Source: Nakazawaea peltata
Taxonomy: Eukaryota; Ascomycota; Pichiomycetes; Alaninales; Pachysolenaceae
Direction: 5' to 3'
Assembly: GCA_001599355.1 (NCBI GenBank)
Contig: BCGQ01000001.1
Location: 2,855,135 to 2,919,134 of the forward strand
DNA length: 64,000 nucleotides
Below the pieces are notes generated by a model that worked only from the letters and a program-made list of their open reading frames with translations, was not told the origin of the DNA and did no database searches. The translations under genes and the position numbers were made by a program. Positions 49,101-57,044 of the stretch are shown here, piece by piece (positions within the stretch are counted from its first letter, which is position 1; every line of letters begins with the position of its first letter).

Positions 49101-50974
49101 CCAATGCCAGTAGTAATGAATCTCCACTTATTCGTCCTATGATACCTCGAAGCAACTCCCAAACTTCATTTGCCATAGCTGATGATATTGCTACGGACTC
49201 TCCATCAAGCGAGAATAATCCATATGCATTGTTTGATCCTCAGAATTCGATGCAATCGAGAAAATTCGTGGGAACTCCAGATTATTTGGCTCCGGAGACT
49301 ATTGAAGGTTTGGGACAAGATGAAGTTTCCGATTGGTGGTCAATCGGATGTATTTTATTCGAATTCTTGATGGGATATCCGCCATTCCATGCTAGTACTT
49401 CGGAAAAAGTATTTGAAAACATCTTGAAGGCTGATATCGATTGGCCTGATCTTCCTGAAGCTGATTTCAAGTCTATTTGTCCCGATGATGCTAAAGATTT
49501 GATCACTAAACTTTTGATCAAGGATCCAGACCAAAGATTAGGAGCCCACGGAACTGAAGAAATCAAAAATCATCCATATTTCAAAGGACTTCAATGGGAA
49601 ACTCTTTTCGAAGAAGAAGCTTCGTTTATTCCAATGGTTGAAGATCCTGAGTCCACTGATTATTTCGATTCTAGAGGAGCTGAGAACTCTACTTTCCCTA
49701 GTGTAGATGACGATGAAGATGATGAAGCTATTATTGGTGATGAGGATGACGATGATGACACAGATTATGAACATGATGTGTCAAATAGTTTGGATTTCTC
49801 CAACGCAACGAAGGTTTCCAGTCCTACTTTCATTGACATGGACCGGAACACATTCCTTGCACCACAGCTTCCAACCTCGATGAGAGAAAGACGTAGAAGT
49901 AGTAAGTTGATGGAGAATAGCTCGGGAGAATTTGGATCTTTCCAATTCCGGAATTTAGCAGCTTTAGATCGTGCTAATAAAGATCTGATTAACCGATTGA
50001 AAACTGAGCATCTGGAACATCGGGGAAGTTTCTCAATGTCTTCAACATCGACTGATTCTGGAGGTCCTTCGAGATCAAGAGGATACTCCGCCTCCAAAAG
50101 ACCTGGATCTCCTTTGATATTGGGTACTCCTTCGAAATCGGGATCAATTTCTATTCCTGGAGGTGGCTCCGGATCAGGTTCCGGATCTGTGCAAGGATCT
50201 ATCACCACAACTGCTCATCTGAATGTTCCTGATAGTATTTCTGGTGACGATAATTCTTCCACACCTCTTCAGAATGACTCTTCTGGACGTAACTCCCCTC
50301 TAATGTCATCATTCCAGATCAGATCAACTGATTCTGGATCACCTGTACCTAGGATCTTAAAGCCAGGTAGTAAGAGTGGGTCCATTTCGCTGCTGGTGTC
50401 TCCTCAGTACACGGCATTCAAGCTGCTCAATACCTCGATGCTCGATTTTTCACCTTCAAGTTCCGATAACGAGGACTCGAGGAACTCAGCCATCTTAAGA
50501 GTCCGTAAAAGACGTAGTTCTCGTAGGTTGGACTCCGGTTCTTCTGAGCTTCGTCGCCCATTGATTAGCTACGATGTTTTGTTATGTGAACCAATCCCAA
50601 TCTTACGAGACTCCATTAAGACAATGCTACAGAAACTCGGATGTGCCGTTGTAGCGATAAAAGACGGTGATGAGTTGGTCAGAAGAGCTACTGGTGAAAT
50701 CAGATTCGATTTCATAGTCACTGCTTTGAAAACCCCCAAAATCAGTGCTATCGATGTGATCAAGTTGATTAAAAATACAGCCTCAGTAAATTCAGAGACA
50801 TGTGTAATCGCTGTCACCGCTTACTATAAAGAACTGATCCTGTCTGGAGTATTCGATTGTGTCTTGGAGAAACCTATAAGTCATAAACTGTTGAGGGATG
50901 CGTTGGTGAAGTTTTCTGATGAGAGAAGATTTGTTACTCTGGAGGCTATAAGTGATGGAGAGGGATTAAATTAG
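46154..50974 (+). CDS. RIM15: Nutrient-sensing protein kinase Rim15 (Greatwall type)
   Basis: Rim15 integrates PKA, TORC1, Sch9 and Pho85 signals for entry into quiescence, phosphorylating endosulfines Igo1/2 to inhibit PP2A. ATG 46154; 1606 residues. Order: PAS-like domain (residues about 70-155), a C2HC finger CRICEQQVPAWWLERHSETC (near 280), Ser/Pro linker, kinase domain (about 740-1170) with GKGAFG-like SKGAFGSVFL, HRDLKPDN, DFGLSRMG, then a long Ser-rich insert before GTPDYLAPE, the Greatwall hallmark. An AGC tail and a C-terminal receiver-like domain (about 1470-1600) follow. The receiver keeps TAY and the EKP lysine, but the phospho-acceptor position reads as Thr/Ala (FIVTALKTP), so it is probably not a phosphorelay receiver. 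Confidence 0.95.
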   Translation: MANSQDNVFEDDPPVSETFPRSQLYSLNVSAVSLDRARSLSPFQVLPDEEAPLPDDTFDTNDEQDDLIYATSGNPAAVLELDMDCNVRYLSRNWESIVGTKILKILHKPVEEIVIAESDFDKQIFTRAVESMSKEDTSYRVKFITPTNEIRERRSSGSSVGSGESDHSQGSVRSGESGHSQESALSGASGASRASKISTDGGFIEIEGQGILIHDLKTQLPTHSMWVLRPFIPIEVTLELPEDLVDKLGSGIDIFEGYLMTLNDEGIIDIDAVPAPTQVLCRICEQQVPAWWLERHSETCLVEHKLEDTVRSSHEALVEHRDLLLSMIDLLSMSSVAPVSPVSTGSSSSSQSSLSSPSSPTSPSYFTNNEHLRKRSTIDYKGYLLPLPRSSGAVASSPLSSGSSTGTSSPQPGWKGSSSIFNNMRFPLKNLEILVQYCNEAIAVNPGELRSKDGQKILDVAYSPRSEKAFKYLLNVVLPESSDPAISLLTEDTKNMAREKLEAIERLGSSLQYSEKLKNEIDLHVLTAVTNTVLQIREKTMDRDSSYKEVKFYMESEVSSVSEEQKNAEISPILRLSTLADSLPRAETPKIQIPDPVAMTPDGQTDRGRKLKYNQPRTAYLSPRRLISPAPKAFLSSSPMSSLQRNPKPQNSPALSTSSPLLSATDSPIHSVMLRSANLPPPQHPPLLTHFDSLSSDRHSSLDSNSLTPLSSSAGKPPLSPLLVSGSMSGKLIVPSIKDYEIIKPISKGAFGSVFLTRRKLTGDYFAIKVLKKSDMIAKNQVPNVKQERAIMMRQADSPYVAGLYSTFQSKDYLFLVMEYLSGGDTASLLKVLGTLSNDWARRYIAEVIVGVDDLHQKGIVHRDLKPDNLLIDNNGHLKLTDFGLSRMGLIGRQRRVRRESGSGSVTGTVLLDAMQGNTSRHHARTSSITPFSLSPNLERASLATTPLTKQPESVGSLSPGNTPVMSTFETLFKREGIRRSSSNASSNESPLIRPMIPRSNSQTSFAIADDIATDSPSSENNPYALFDPQNSMQSRKFVGTPDYLAPETIEGLGQDEVSDWWSIGCILFEFLMGYPPFHASTSEKVFENILKADIDWPDLPEADFKSICPDDAKDLITKLLIKDPDQRLGAHGTEEIKNHPYFKGLQWETLFEEEASFIPMVEDPESTDYFDSRGAENSTFPSVDDDEDDEAIIGDEDDDDDTDYEHDVSNSLDFSNATKVSSPTFIDMDRNTFLAPQLPTSMRERRRSSKLMENSSGEFGSFQFRNLAALDRANKDLINRLKTEHLEHRGSFSMSSTSTDSGGPSRSRGYSASKRPGSPLILGTPSKSGSISIPGGGSGSGSGSVQGSITTTAHLNVPDSISGDDNSSTPLQNDSSGRNSPLMSSFQIRSTDSGSPVPRILKPGSKSGSISLLVSPQYTAFKLLNTSMLDFSPSSSDNEDSRNSAILRVRKRRSSRRLDSGSSELRRPLISYDVLLCEPIPILRDSIKTMLQKLGCAVVAIKDGDELVRRATGEIRFDFIVTALKTPKISAIDVIKLIKNTASVNSETCVIAVTAYYKELILSGVFDCVLEKPISHKLLRDALVKFSDERRFVTLEAISDGEGLN

Positions 50975-51223
50975 AATTTTAACTGGAAATTTATATCATG
51001 TGAATAAATGTGCTTAACGTTTTAGATCTTTTAGTTCTATAGATTCTATCTTTTTGATCAACTCAATCAGCTAGCCCCTCTTATAGTGTGATGATATGCT
51101 TACGTAATATATCCCGATTTGTATTTTTAGCTATACACGACTTCTATGTTAAATCTTCGGGGCATCAACCCCTGGCAGTACATCGTCTACTGTTCAATTT
51201 ATATCAAGCTCAATCTATTTCCA

Positions 51224-52834
51224 TTATACAATGTAATATCCGTCTGTAGTCAAATTGTAATAGAGGTCGAATGGCAATTGTTCACCTTCGGTATCAGCAG
51301 CAATGCTGGAAACCCCCGATACTTCGACTCCACTCATATTGGAGAGACCGTTTTCGACGGAGAAACTGACTTCCATTGGGAATAACGACTCTTCATCATC
51401 GCATTCTACAGAGAATTCGAACGAACCAGCAGAAATTGAGTCCAATTTGGAAATTTGGAATACAAATCCTTCATCCATGTGCTCCATGTTAACGACGTTA
51501 TTCTCATCTTCTTTTAAGACCGAGTTACAACCGGCAGCTGGTACGAAAATGAGCAGTTGAGAAATTGGATGGTCAGAGTCTTGGAATCTCTCGGTAATTT
51601 CGTACTCTAAAGTGACATCAACAACACCATTTCCATCGTTATTGACCCAACAAGAGAAAGTGATTGGTAACAAAGAAGAATCGTCTGATTTTCCGGCTCC
51701 TCTCCATCTCAAAACACCCAATGATTGATCATTCGAAGGGAAACCTTTGTTCTTATCTTTGAGACCCAATATGCTATCTTGGTTGAACAACAGTTTGTCC
51801 ACGTTAGGGTGAGTTTTATATTGAACGTCCAAGTTTTTGTTGAGATCTAATAAGATTGTAGAATGAGCCAAACCTTCATCGTTAACTCTTAATTGGAAAT
51901 CACCCTTGATTTCACTGTTCTCAATCGAACCGTCTCTGGAGATAGTGGCCGAAACCTTTTCATTGATAGCAATCAAGATACCATTGTTGTTCAATTTAGG
52001 AGCAGCAGCCGGTTTAGGAGTGGCAGATCCAGATGGAGTGTATTCTTCCTCATACAGAGGTTGCTTAGCAACTCTTGGGGCAGCAGCACTTGGAGAAACC
52101 AATAATGGCAGCAGAGACTCGGTTGGCTTATTCTTCTTACCCAATTGTAATCCACCACGTCTTGGTTGTCTAGCAGATCCCAAAGTGGATGCTGGCAGAG
52201 TTGGAGCTGGTGAAAGAGCTGGCAGAGAAGAGTATGTATTAGGCATGGCCTGTTGTTGCTGTTGTTGCATATAATTCTCAGCTGGGAGATTATAAGCAGC
52301 ACTAGTTTTACGAGCAAACTCTTTCAGTTGGATCTCTTTAGCACGTCTCTTACGTTCTTCAGCAGCCTCCAATTCTTTGTTCTTCTCGATGATATCTTGG
52401 ATACGTTCCTCATACGAATCCAGCTCCAAGAAGGTACGGATCTGCGATATGGTCAAGTCCTCTTTATAACCCAAATTGATGATCTCATCAAAAGCGCTCA
52501 AGATTTGGAAACAGTTCTCCAATACTTCACGTTCATCGACTACTCTCAACATAGAGGTGATGGTCTGGGTGAGCAAATGCAACGAATCGATGTCTTGCAA
52601 GATGTTGGAGTGTTTATTGGTGATCAAGACCACATACAAGTCCTCCAAAGGTTGGTAGACATATCTTACGTTGCCATCTTCAATCGTGGTATTCTGTTGA
52701 GATTTCAAGTCGGCAAGTAAAAGAGGGAACGCCGCCAAAAGCGCCGTAACACGATCCTTCGATAAATCCTTGAATTGTCTCGAAAGGATCGATTTCCCGC
52801 TTCTAGAGCAAACACTAGCTGCTAATACCGCCAT
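51224..52834 (-). CDS. RET2: COPI coatomer delta subunit Ret2
   Basis: Delta-COP of the coatomer that coats Golgi-to-ER vesicles. In 536 residues (S. cerevisiae 546): N-terminal longin-type domain (MAVLAASVCSRSGKSILSRQF, YVYQPLEDLYVVLITNKHSNILQDID), a helical linker (KNKELEAAEERKRRAKEIQLKEF), a Pro/Ala/Gln linker, and a C-terminal mu-homology domain. The latter starts near GILIAINEKVSATISRDGSIE and includes LGVLRWRGAGKSDDSSLLPITFSCWVN. Clean frame and start. Confidence 0.96.
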   Translation of the reverse strand: MAVLAASVCSRSGKSILSRQFKDLSKDRVTALLAAFPLLLADLKSQQNTTIEDGNVRYVYQPLEDLYVVLITNKHSNILQDIDSLHLLTQTITSMLRVVDEREVLENCFQILSAFDEIINLGYKEDLTISQIRTFLELDSYEERIQDIIEKNKELEAAEERKRRAKEIQLKEFARKTSAAYNLPAENYMQQQQQQAMPNTYSSLPALSPAPTLPASTLGSARQPRRGGLQLGKKNKPTESLLPLLVSPSAAAPRVAKQPLYEEEYTPSGSATPKPAAAPKLNNNGILIAINEKVSATISRDGSIENSEIKGDFQLRVNDEGLAHSTILLDLNKNLDVQYKTHPNVDKLLFNQDSILGLKDKNKGFPSNDQSLGVLRWRGAGKSDDSSLLPITFSCWVNNDGNGVVDVTLEYEITERFQDSDHPISQLLIFVPAAGCNSVLKEDENNVVNMEHMDEGFVFQISKLDSISAGSFEFSVECDDEESLFPMEVSFSVENGLSNMSGVEVSGVSSIAADTEGEQLPFDLYYNLTTDGYYIV

Positions 52835-53028
52835 TTTTCTCTATATTCAATTGATATCAGATGGTATCCTTTAGGGCCGTGTTCATCAACAAATTAAGCT
52901 ACGTGTTTTCAAATCAACAAAAAAGGAGGGAAAAATTTGGTTTAGTGCCTGATTGGGAAATTACTTTAAGGGGAAGTCGGGGTAATGGGAGGGATCGTTA
53001 TTTATGACTGCCTAATAAGGCATTTACT

Positions 53029-54021
53029 TTATTTGTTAATATTGTTATATAATGATTCCCAGTCGTTCCGCTGGCGGACAAACCAGGTAGGAAGGTTGGA
53101 TTCAGGAGGGAGGATCACCTTGATTGTTTTGTTAGTCTTTCTGTTGGAGTCCTGTACGTGAGATCCAGGAGTTTTGTAGTACAGGTACGATTGGAGTGAC
53201 GGGAGTGAACTGGAGGAAGGAGTATCTTCATCTTCATCTTTGGAGATGGTTTTCTTCAGTTTCCGCAGTTTAGCTAATTTAAGAAGCTCATGAGGAATTT
53301 GAGGTGATGCTGAAAGTGCCATATCATCTTCAAGAGGAGATCCCAGATCATATGACCCAATTCCCATATCATCTATACTTTGTGATAATGAAGATACACT
53401 GGATCTGGAAGAGAAACTTTTACGATGAGCTGCCATCTTGATACCTCCTTTATTATATTTTGCGGTTTCTTCTTGTTGTTGCAGTTCATTTTCTTCAAAC
53501 GAGACTAAATCTATCTCGACAAGCTCTAAATATGTTTCCGTGGTGTACGTAGAACGATTCCCCGCATAAAGTCTGTATTCACTGATGATCGAAGAGAAAC
53601 TCCATTTCTGTATCTTACGGATAAGTCCAATGATCAGTTCTGTCTTATCAACGACCATGACATTATGTTTGGATCTATTGAAGATGATCTCTAAAATCTC
53701 GGCCACCAAAGCTGGTCTTAAAATCATCCAATCCTGTAAATCTTCGTACCCACTCTTAGAAGAATGGTTACCTTCATGAACATAAGAGTCCTCTTCTTCT
53801 CCATACTCCACCATCTTCAATCCAGCTCGCCCCACATAGTATAAAGTTGTCTGTTTATCCTCAAAATAGTTGAGTAATGCTCTTGGTAACTTCTCTGCAT
53901 CAAGGACTACCAAAGATTTAAGCTCTAAAGTTTCAAGAAAAGCGAAATTTAACGGATCCAACTTAGCACTCCGATAAATTCCCTCTTCCACAATTCCATA
54001 ATTCTCCGGGGGCACCAACAT
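53029..54021 (-). CDS. OCA4: Oca4-like inactive tyrosine phosphatase family protein
   Basis: One of the Oca/Siw14 family of atypical dual-specificity phosphatases; Oca4 belongs to the Oca1-6 group implicated in inositol pyrophosphate signalling. In 330 residues the start MLVPPENYGIVEEGIYRSAKLDPLNFAFLETL is characteristic. The P-loop region reads VMVVDKTELIIGLIRKIQKW, without the HCxxxxxR nucleophile, as I recall for S. cerevisiae Oca4 as well. It is therefore a pseudoenzyme probably acting in a complex. A Ser-rich C-terminal half (HRKSFSSRSSVSSLSQS) follows. Divergent from PDE1. Confidence 0.88.
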   Translation of the reverse strand: MLVPPENYGIVEEGIYRSAKLDPLNFAFLETLELKSLVVLDAEKLPRALLNYFEDKQTTLYYVGRAGLKMVEYGEEEDSYVHEGNHSSKSGYEDLQDWMILRPALVAEILEIIFNRSKHNVMVVDKTELIIGLIRKIQKWSFSSIISEYRLYAGNRSTYTTETYLELVEIDLVSFEENELQQQEETAKYNKGGIKMAAHRKSFSSRSSVSSLSQSIDDMGIGSYDLGSPLEDDMALSASPQIPHELLKLAKLRKLKKTISKDEDEDTPSSSSLPSLQSYLYYKTPGSHVQDSNRKTNKTIKVILPPESNLPTWFVRQRNDWESLYNNINK

Positions 54022-54279
54022 CCTGCAATTTCAACCCCTTTACAACCCCTTTACAAGGTCCGGACCCTCCACAGAAAAATCCTCCCACAATTGGCGCTCG
54101 CTGTCGATAACACTGCAGAGCAATTTACAGAAATAATGCTGAAATTAGCTACCCATAGCGACTAGGTGCGGCGAGCGACAAGCTATCGCCAAGATCTGCG
54201 AAGAGACAAACGAGGGGAACAAACAAGACTCGATGAGCTAAAGTTCACTGGAAGGTGGAGCAGCAGTGCATTAACATCG

Positions 54280-55356
54280 ATGGGAGTTTTTCACTTTACT
54301 GTTTTGGGGTGCAGTGGAGGTCCGCTTGAGCGGTTGACCTGCGCTTACCTTTTGAAACCTGCCGATTTGCCCTATAATGAGCTTTTATTGGAGGAGAATA
54401 GGTTTATTTGCATTGATGGGGGTAGTGGGTTGGCTCTGATCACAGATTGGATAGAAGGGGTGCGTAAAGGGGCTAAGAGCAATTATTTATTGGATTTATA
54501 CAATGATTCAGGGCGGATAGAAGAATACACCGGTTGTAATACTGTCACCCCATTTGAGGTTGCTACCTTAACAAATTTGACTAGCTATCAGTGGGCGACA
54601 AAAGTGTTGGGGAATTTACAGAATATCTTGGTCACGCATCTGCATGTCGATCACATCCTTGGAATTATAGTCAATTCTCCCTTTTTGACGAGCATCACCT
54701 TGAATGGTTCTGAAGAGACCGTCAATTCTTTGAGGCTGCATATTTTTAACAATAAGATCTGGCCAAGGTTGGAGCAAGTCAAATTTAAAGTGATGGAGAC
54801 GGGCTCGGAGACAGTTCAATGGACTCAGATCACCCCAGATTTCAAAGTTAAGATATTCACAAGTAGTCATGGGTCCTTCCGAGAGCTGGGGCAAGAAATA
54901 AGATACGATTCAAATGCCTTTTTGATAAATTATTCCAAATATGATCAAAATATATTGGTGTTTGGAGATTTGGAACCCGATTCTGTTTCTTCGACCACCC
55001 GTAACGAATTCATTTTACAGAAACAGATCGCCCCTCTCATTGCTGCAGGTAAGATAGCTGGCATTGTCATAGAATGTTCTAGTTGTACCGTACCTACATC
55101 TGTTCCATTGTACGGGCATATGAGCCCTGAGTTTTTGATCCAAGAGTTTGCCCTGTTGAATCGCGTATTACGAGATGAACATGGTTCAAGTCAAGGTCTA
55201 AGGGGTCTCAATGTCATAATCACCCATGTTAAGGAATCTACAGATGGACTCGATCCAAGGAAACGAGTCCTTGCAGAACTCAAACTGTTGGATGCACTGC
55301 ATAATATCGGATTAAACTATACAATCGCCTTACCGGGCTTGACATATAATTTATAA
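54280..55356 (+). CDS. PDE1: Low-affinity cAMP phosphodiesterase Pde1 (class II)
   Basis: Hydrolyses cAMP after glucose- or acid-induced spikes, damping PKA. The start is ATG 54280 (MGVFHFTVLGCSGGPLE); upstream the frame begins only with GTG. 358 residues of metallo-beta-lactamase fold with the class II motif THxHVDHILGIIVNSPF (metal ligands), then TSSHGSFRELG, VFGDLEPDS, ECS, GHMSPEFLIQE and VIITHVKES. The x is a CTG codon (54640-54642); alanine or proline is usual there, so CUG-Ala restores a normal motif. Its stop is 19 bp from the stop of convergent PRE4. Confidence 0.94.
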   Translation: MGVFHFTVLGCSGGPLERLTCAYLLKPADLPYNELLLEENRFICIDGGSGLALITDWIEGVRKGAKSNYLLDLYNDSGRIEEYTGCNTVTPFEVATLTNLTSYQWATKVLGNLQNILVTHLHVDHILGIIVNSPFLTSITLNGSEETVNSLRLHIFNNKIWPRLEQVKFKVMETGSETVQWTQITPDFKVKIFTSSHGSFRELGQEIRYDSNAFLINYSKYDQNILVFGDLEPDSVSSTTRNEFILQKQIAPLIAAGKIAGIVIECSSCTVPTSVPLYGHMSPEFLIQEFALLNRVLRDEHGSSQGLRGLNVIITHVKESTDGLDPRKRVLAELKLLDALHNIGLNYTIALPGLTYNL

Positions 55357-55375
55357 TTTGATGACAAATTCTTAA

Positions 55376-56170
55376 TCAAACGGTTTGTGTTCCGTAACCA
55401 ACAATATCTTTGGCAAAACTCCAATTCATCTCTTCACATGTTAAACCTTTGAAGAATTTGACACCTTCGGATTTGCTAATCACAACCAACGAATACTTGT
55501 CTAAAGCTCTACCGTCTCTGTAATAAAGCACCTTCATACATTCTCTTACCAACTTGACACCTTTTTCCTCACTGAGGTTTTTACTGTCTTCTTCGGTCTC
55601 GACTTTCTTTCTCAATAATGGAACAGCCAAATAAGCACCGAAACCAGTGGCCAAAGAAGGCGATCCGTAGGTGACTCCCAATAAGTCAGCGTATTTCAAG
55701 AAAGGTTCACCGGTCTCGGCATCAATTCCTCCCACAACACAAGCATTCCATAAAGGATCCATCTTGCTTCTTCTATTGTATAATAATCTAGATAAGTATT
55801 CGTGTACGTGATTGGCTTTCAACTCGTCATTCTCAATATCGTAACCGTTGTCAACTTCGAGCTCATCCAAGATACGCTCAATCTGTTGCAAGTCGGAGAT
55901 ATCTCCCGATACACCGACTACAGTCTCCTTTCCCACCTTGATCAATCTTTCTACATCATCAAAACGAGCCAATGACCCATAAGAGGCCAAGTTATCGGCT
56001 GCCAAAATAACACCATCTTTGTACTTGATACCAATGACAGAAGTACCCGTCACAATTGGCTGTTGAGTGGCCATCTTTGGCTGATAAGAGGTGGCATTGG
56101 CAATTTTTTGGTTGTAGGCACCATAAGTCTCATTAGACGGTCTGCCCCAGGCATACGGATCGTGATTCAT
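55376..56170 (-). CDS. PRE4: 20S proteasome beta-7 subunit Pre4
   Basis: Non-catalytic beta7 subunit that contributes to the post-glutamyl site of the 20S core by its C-terminal tail. In 264 residues (S. cerevisiae 266): propeptide ending before the mature TQQPIVTGTSVIGIKYKDGVILAADNLASYGSL, then VGVSGDISDLQQIERIL, LYNRRSKMDPLWNACVVGGID and LATGFGAYLAVPLLRK. The long C-terminal part ends VGYGTQTV. The match to beta7 rather than other beta subunits is clear from the QQPIVTGTSV start and the WNACVVGG block. Confidence 0.97.
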   Translation of the reverse strand: MNHDPYAWGRPSNETYGAYNQKIANATSYQPKMATQQPIVTGTSVIGIKYKDGVILAADNLASYGSLARFDDVERLIKVGKETVVGVSGDISDLQQIERILDELEVDNGYDIENDELKANHVHEYLSRLLYNRRSKMDPLWNACVVGGIDAETGEPFLKYADLLGVTYGSPSLATGFGAYLAVPLLRKKVETEEDSKNLSEEKGVKLVRECMKVLYYRDGRALDKYSLVVISKSEGVKFFKGLTCEEMNWSFAKDIVGYGTQTV

Positions 56171-56450
56171 CGTGCTGTTGATTCGTTGTATAAGCGCTTA
56201 AGAATAGTGGCGAATTGAATTATTTTAGTTGAAGATAATTGGGGGATTGTGCACGACTTATTGAGGGGTCTGGCAAGAGGGGTGACAGGATGGGAGAGGA
56301 GGGAACAAGGGAAGAGTGATGATAACGGGCAAGATGTCAGGCGAGACAGCCCACAACATCCATCCTAATCACATTTCATCCCACTCAGCCTTACAATTAT
56401 TCAATAAATAACAAGATATATTACTATATTAACACCTAACCTAACGGCTC

Positions 56451-56768
56451 TTAATAGACAACCTTGGTACCTCCAGTGTTGATCTCCTCCATTTCTAATT
56501 CCTCTACGACACCATATCTGAATCTCTTGGACAATTGACTTCTAGATGTCAAAATACGAGGAGCAGTGCCAACACTACCTGGAAGCACATTATTAGGGGC
56601 ACATGGGTGAGCCTTAATAGCAGAAGAAACGCTGCCTTTGGGGGTAGTTAGTACTTGAACATTTCTGACTCAATCCAGTTCGAATTTCAACTTACTTGGA
56701 TGTGGATGTGGTCCTCCAACGAACTTTATCAATGGGACGTGCTTCAATAAACTCAAACTGGCTCTCAT
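56451..56768 (-). CDS. KGD4: Alpha-ketoglutarate dehydrogenase subunit 4 (two exons)
   Basis: Kgd4 (Ymr31) tethers the E3 subunit to the E2 core of mitochondrial 2-oxoglutarate dehydrogenase. Exon 1 is 56768-56696 and exon 2 is 56635-56451; splicing joins phase 1 and yields 85 residues. Exon 1 encodes a short basic amphipathic start and PLIKFVGGPHPHP. Exon 2 encodes KAHPCAPNNVLPGS, LSKRFRYGVVEELEMEEINTGG and VVY, matching the conserved HP.A.N..LPGS and RFRY...EIE.INSGG blocks as I recall them. The gene is split, so no single long ORF shows it. It lies between PRE4 and the Sel1-repeat gene, divergent from the latter. Confidence 0.9.
56636..56695 (-). other. Spliceosomal intron of KGD4, 60 bp
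   Basis: On the minus strand: donor GTAAGT (56695-56690), perfect branch motif TACTAAC (56653-56647), acceptor AAAG ending at 56636. The branch adenosine is about 12 nt from the acceptor. It interrupts the protein just after the conserved GGPHPHP segment and keeps the frame. Confidence 0.9.
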
Positions 56769-57044
56769 TTCTGTCTATTCTTCAACCTATTTCTTCAATA
56801 TATCTCTCTTCTTGCTCTGATTTTCAATGCTTTTCGCCTCGGTTCCGGGGCCTTAGTCCTGAAATGGATTTTTGAATTTTAGTGCACTACTTTTAAAATT
56901 CGTTTTTGCCTCGCGCGCCGTTTACGCGCCTCTTCGTATTTTGCTCAGATGAGCCTATTGTTTGAGATATTGCCCTTGTGATCGAATTTATAAATAGATT
57001 TTGGTGTCAATTGAACTGTAGACAGAGTGCAATTGTCAAATAAG

